Source: Epichloe hybrida
Taxonomy: Eukaryota; Ascomycota; Sordariomycetes; Hypocreales; Clavicipitaceae
NCBI GenBank assembly: GCA_019022495.1
Contig: JAFEKR010000005.1
Location: forward strand, 744,001-808,000
DNA: 64,000 bases
Reading direction: 5' to 3'
Notes under the pieces: generated by a model
Seen by the model: the letters and a program-made list of their open reading frames with translations, nothing else
What the model was told of the DNA's origin: nothing
Databases searched by the model: none
Part shown: one piece after another, positions 60,266 to 64,000 of the stretch
How positions within the stretch are numbered: the stretch's first letter is position 1
Layout: the number at the start of each line of letters is the position of its first letter
Made by a program: the position numbers and the translations under genes

Positions 60266-60273
60266 AGAGGGGG
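60266..60273 (+). promoter_or_regulatory. C2 polypurine tract
   Basis: AGAGGGGG directly before the 3' LTR start at 60274, the usual plus-strand primer position in LTR elements. The counterpart in C1 is at 34180-34187. Confidence 0.8.
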
Positions 60274-61097
60274 TGTTAAAAATAAGACCTATTTTTAGCC
60301 CTTTTCTAGTTAAAGAACCTTCTTATTACTAGCTTGCTTTGCAAGTCTGACAGCTGCACTGCAGCTGTCAACGGTCGCGAGGGCAGCCATTAATAGCTAC
60401 GTCGCAGCTGTCAATAGCTGCGACTAACCGTGTGGATAACTAATTAGTCAATTGCGTTGTGGCTGCAAGTGTGGCTATAACTACGCCACTAGTAATTAGG
60501 TAAGCTAGGGTGACGTAAGCTAGGGTGACGTAAGCAGGTTACCCTACACATAACTTACCCTATAGCTATCTTTAACAACGATTTCCTCTTTATCTAGAGG
60601 TCGTATAAAAGTTTCACATATAGCAAATTAAAGCTTAAAGATAGGGCTTTCTCTTTATATAAGGTTATTTTTTGGACTAAAAGTTAGTGTATATAGGTTG
60701 CTAGATAGTATGGTGGTGAGTCGATTTTTTGGTTTTTGTATACAAATGAATTTTACGGAAAATCAAAAGTGACCTATAAGACCCCGTTAGCAGCCCGGAT
60801 TCACTAATATAGTTAGTAGGTCTATAAGAGAAAAAAGATCTTTTTAACTAGCTAGATAGCTAGTCCTCTTAACTAACAATAGCCGCATTGCCTGTATAAC
60901 GTATCTAAAATCAATTCTATTGCTTTATAAGATATCATAAAAGTGATCTAAATTAAATTCTATTAGTTGATAACTGCTACAACCTTCCGTTGCGTTGCGT
61001 TAATTGATTCAACGTTGCAGCCCTATTGGTCCCCGACCATAGAGCTTGCACCCGTACAGCTGTTGCCAGCTGGCAACTAGCTCCCTACATTTCAATA
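60274..61097 (+). repeat. C2 3' LTR
   Basis: 824 bp. It is 36 bp longer than the 5' LTR because of two local tandem duplications at about 60394-60413 and 60506-60536. Confidence 0.94.
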
Positions 61098-61490
61098 GTT
61101 AGTAATAGTTGTAATGATTAATTTGAGTTAGCTAGCTTAGCTAAGGTTATTTAACGTTAGGTTTGAAATAAATGCCTCACGGTGATAGATTTAGTTAGTT
61201 AGTTAGTTTTCTCGTAATAGATAATAAAATCAATAATTAACAATAATATCCTAGATAAATATAATAAAGTTATATCCCTTAGCCTAAGGGTTAATAGATT
61301 AATTCCTTAGAAGCCTAATAAGCCTATAACTAGGATTCTAGTCTCTTCCTTTAGTATACTTATGTAGTTATACCTCTCTACTATAGTAACTGTTATAGTA
61401 TAATAAGGGGTAGTAGTAGTAGTGTCTATAGAAATATCTCTTCTTATAATACCTAGCTTATTTATAGTTATAAAGTTAACCACTAATTAG
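61098..61490 (-). repeat. Element E leader region and flanking sequence
   Basis: 61103-61250 is little mutated with no gene seen. The rest is AT-rich and ends CCACTAATTAG against the E LTR, the same junction as the 5' leader of A1 and A4. A 34-bp stretch (61248-61281) nearly equals the right end of the LINE (11054-11087). Confidence 0.5.
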
Positions 61491-61754
61491 TATTAGTTAC
61501 ACTAAGGTGCCTGCGTAGGTAATAGGATAATCCCGTATTATATTAAAGTTAATAATAGTTAGATTAATTACTAGGAAAGAGGGAGAAGAGAGGGAAAGTC
61601 TAGATTCTAGAAAAAGGGGCGAAATCCGTAGGTAAGGCAAAAGAGGGGGTGGCGAATTAATACAGCCAATCGCATTACGTGCATTACGCTAGACCTACAA
61701 TTCGGTCTGGTCTTTGGCCACGATTGAACCGATGAAGATCCGAAGGATTTAACA
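61491..61754 (-). repeat. Element E LTR (D-related)
   Basis: 264 bp, TATTAGTTACACTAAGG...GGATTTAACA. The first half is like the D LTR; it ends earlier, with its own GAAGATCCGAAGG end. The leader on its left makes it the 5' LTR of a minus-strand element or a fragment of one. Confidence 0.7.
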
Positions 61755-62342
61755 CGTATGTTACCCTATTTATTTAACCTAATTATAAAACTTAATATAA
61801 GTAGCCTGCTTACTTAGCGCTAATAACTTATTAAATAAAGGTATATATATTAGAGGTAATAAAGTAGTAAGTATATAGCTATTTATAATCTAGAGGTTAT
61901 AAGAGGGATTACCTAGGACCCTATAATATCTATCCTATTATTTAAAGCAGACGTAATACTATACACTAATAGTATAGCTAGTAACATAAACATTACCACA
62001 GGTTATACGTAGTATACATATACTAGCTAAGTAGCTCTTTTTAATTAAGGATAATTATATATTAAGGGGGTAGTATATTAGGAGCATAGAGGCTAGGGAG
62101 CTATAGATAGGATAGTTACATTATAAAGCCCTTAGGTAAGCCTTAGGTTATATAAATAACTAAGTAGCTACTAAATAGCTATGTGTATATAGTAGGGTAT
62201 TTAGATAAGAATTACCTATAGGGGATATAGGAGGTTAGAGTTTAAGACCTTTATATACTTACCCCTAAGTAGTAGCTCTCTAGCTATAACTAAGAACCTT
62301 AGCCTTTACTCCGTTTATATCTCTCCTACCACAGTCGTGACA
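61755..62342. other. AT-rich sequence, no gene seen
   Basis: RIP-type composition with stops in all frames and no recognisable motif. Confidence 0.5.
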
Positions 62343-62513
62343 AGAAGAGAGAGAAAGTCTAGATGCTAGGAAAGTGAGCGAAATCCGTAGGTAAGGCTAA
62401 AGAGGGGGTAGCGAATTAATGTAGCTAATTATATTACGTGCATCGCGCTAGACCCACAATTCGGTCTAGTCTTTGGCCACGATTAAACCGATGAAGATCC
62501 GAAGGATTCAACA
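62343..62513 (-). repeat. E LTR fragment
   Basis: Matches the distal two thirds of 61491-61754, ending GGATTCAACA. It directly abuts an oppositely oriented D-type LTR fragment. Confidence 0.8.
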
Positions 62514-62854
62514 TATATACACTTTCCTTTAATCTAATTTTTATTATGTTTTTAAGCTCTTTAGCCATAAAGGAAAAAGAGAGACTACTAGTGTTAAATC
62601 CTTTAGATCTTTATTAGTTTAATCATAGCTAAAGACTAGACTAAATTAGAGGTCTAGCGTAATACATATAATATAATTAGCTGCATTAATTTGCTACTCT
62701 CTCTTTAGCCTTACCTACGGATTTCGCTTACTTTCCTAGCATCTAGACTTTCCCTCTCTTCCCCCTCTTTCCTAGCTAATCTATCTAACTATCATTGACT
62801 TTAATATTACGGGATTATCCTATTACCTGTCCAGGCACCTTAGTGTAACTAACA
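62514..62854 (+). repeat. D LTR fragment
   Basis: Plus-oriented, starts TATATACACTTTCC and ends GTAACTAACA, matching D1 from about 11190 on. With 62343-62513 it forms a large inverted repeat. Confidence 0.8.
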
Positions 62855-62972
62855 ATTACCTTAGTTTTATTATTTTAAAATCTTTTTAAGTTTAACTAAA
62901 ATAATGTATTTAAATTTACTAAATATACTTATAAATTCTTATAAGTATTTCCTTTATATATAAGTACCTTAT

Positions 62973-63279
62973 TGTTAGATTCACAGGGTATTGAATTCAA
63001 TGTGTTACAGTCGTGAGCCCGAAGAATAGTATTATCATTGATTATCTATTCTAGGCTGCGTTATCTATTAGTATAATTAATTAAGTTATAGGAAAAGAGA
63101 GGTTAAAAGCTAGAAGTTATAATATATAAAGGGAAAAGGGGATGCGCGTTTATATCCTTACATTTCCTAGCTAATTAACGCGCTAGGTTATAGGTTACGT
63201 GTGGGGCATGCGCGTGGCCTAAGCTTTTGCTAGGTAATTATAGCTATAATGCGCAATTAATATTACCTTTGTTCTAACA
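62973..63279 (-). repeat. A5 3' LTR
   Basis: 307 bp, TGTTAGATTCACAGGG...TTCTAACA, long LTR subtype, same length as A2. Confidence 0.9.
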
Positions 63280-64000
63280 CTAGAACTTCTCTCTTTTAAT
63301 ATAATTATTAACGCGCGATATTAATTATAGGAATAAAAAGGAAAGATAGATTATAGATATAATTAACAAGGGATATAAGGAAAAGAACTTATAGCTTATC
63401 TAGGCATATAGTTACTAATAAAAGGGAAATAATAATCTTACTTAGCCTATAAGCCTATATAAGGATAAGTAAGTCCTTCTAAATCCCTTCTTTTCCTTAA
63501 AATAGTATATATCCTATACTATAGCGCATATATAATATCTTCCTTCTCCTTAGTAATACCTTTATCCTCCTATACACTGCTATTAATTTCTATAGTTTAC
63601 TAGGAGGGCCTAGTAGGCTAGCGTGGCTGTGGCCGCTAGGGATATTAACTATAGGGGCGTAAATCCCCTGCGTATTACTATCTTATCCCTATAGCTACCC
63701 TCCTAGAGAATTACCTTTCCTCTTACTATACGTGTGTTATATATAGGTAACCTATCCCTCTATCTATATAGTTATCTAGTTAGTTAAGATAAAGCCTTTA
63801 AGGGCCTTATTAGGTAATACCTTTATAAAGGTATTAGCTAGGTTATTCTCTCTATTAATCCATTAGATCTTATAGAGTTCTTAGCGTTTATATAATTATT
63901 AAAGAGCTATAATATTAATTATTAGGTGTTTCTCTTTTATTATACTAAGCTTAATAAGGCACTTATATAAGGAGTATAAATCCGTATATATAATAACTAG
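62973..64000 (-). mobile_element. A5: copia A element, leaves the window
   Basis: LTR 62973-63279, then the 3' untranslated part and RNase H start (about 63860-64000), matching A2/A3 in order. The rest lies beyond the window. Confidence 0.88.

Larger units (their letters stand above)
54005..61097 (+). mobile_element. C2: full-length Ty1/copia element
   Basis: 7093 bp with TSD GTTAG (54000-54004 and 61098-61102). LTRs 54005-54792 and 60274-61097, a hairpin-rich leader, one gag-pol frame, and a polypurine tract just before the 3' LTR. The least RIP-mutated element in the window, so probably among the youngest. Confidence 0.95.

Overview
The window looks like an AT-rich, gene-poor block from a filamentous ascomycete (Pezizomycotina). 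Nearly all of it is retrotransposon sequence carrying a strong repeat-induced point mutation (RIP) signature. TpA is in large excess, CpA/TpG are scarce, and former coding frames carry many TAG/TAA codons where Gln (CAG/CAA) or Trp (TGG) would be expected, while the frames themselves often stay aligned. I judged this by eye and computed no indices. The species cannot be told from the sequence.

The only convincing intact gene is at 12979-15246 on the minus strand, in a GC-richer, non-RIP island (about 12.45-16.0 kb). It encodes a 755-residue, apparently intronless protein. An indoleamine-2,3-dioxygenase-like haem domain is fused to a cytochrome b5 domain (HPGG, second His 24 residues later) and a C-terminal helical region I do not recognise. 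The start has a strong Kozak context and an upstream TATA box. A 218-bp element with perfect 17-bp terminal inverted repeats lies at 16601-16818.

Left block (1-12.4 kb): a truncated Ty3/gypsy chromovirus copy (G1, minus), then the 3' end of a Ty1/copia element (D1, plus) split by a Tad-like LINE (4633-11085, minus) with a 15-bp target-site duplication (TSD).

Central nest (17.3-34.4 kb): the LTR of a copia element (C1) is interrupted by copia-type element A1 (17755-33870, TSD CCTTA). A1 is interrupted by copia B (19237-33014, TSD TAAAG). Copia B is interrupted by a chromodomain gypsy element (G2, 19427-25983) and by an 820-bp non-RIP retroposon (27977-28796, 16-bp TSD). Four insertion levels can be read from matching LTRs and TSDs, and several empty target sites exist elsewhere in the same window.

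Right block (34.4-64 kb): copia D3; two head-to-tail, 5'-truncated copia A copies (A2, A3); copia D2 carrying a solo C LTR (TSD GGAAC); a 10-bp minisatellite; a deleted A copy (A4, TSD GTATT); an unidentified AT-rich stretch; and the best-preserved element, copia C2 (54005-61097, TSD GTTAG). C2 has one gag-pol frame of about 1658 codons broken by nonsense codons, with no frameshift seen. Beyond it lie LTR fragments (E and D types) and the start of another A copy (A5) that leaves the window.

The elements do not form a pathway. They record successive insertion and RIP inactivation around one surviving metabolic gene. Coordinates of LTR ends with a TSD are exact readings. Domain limits inside degraded elements are approximate.
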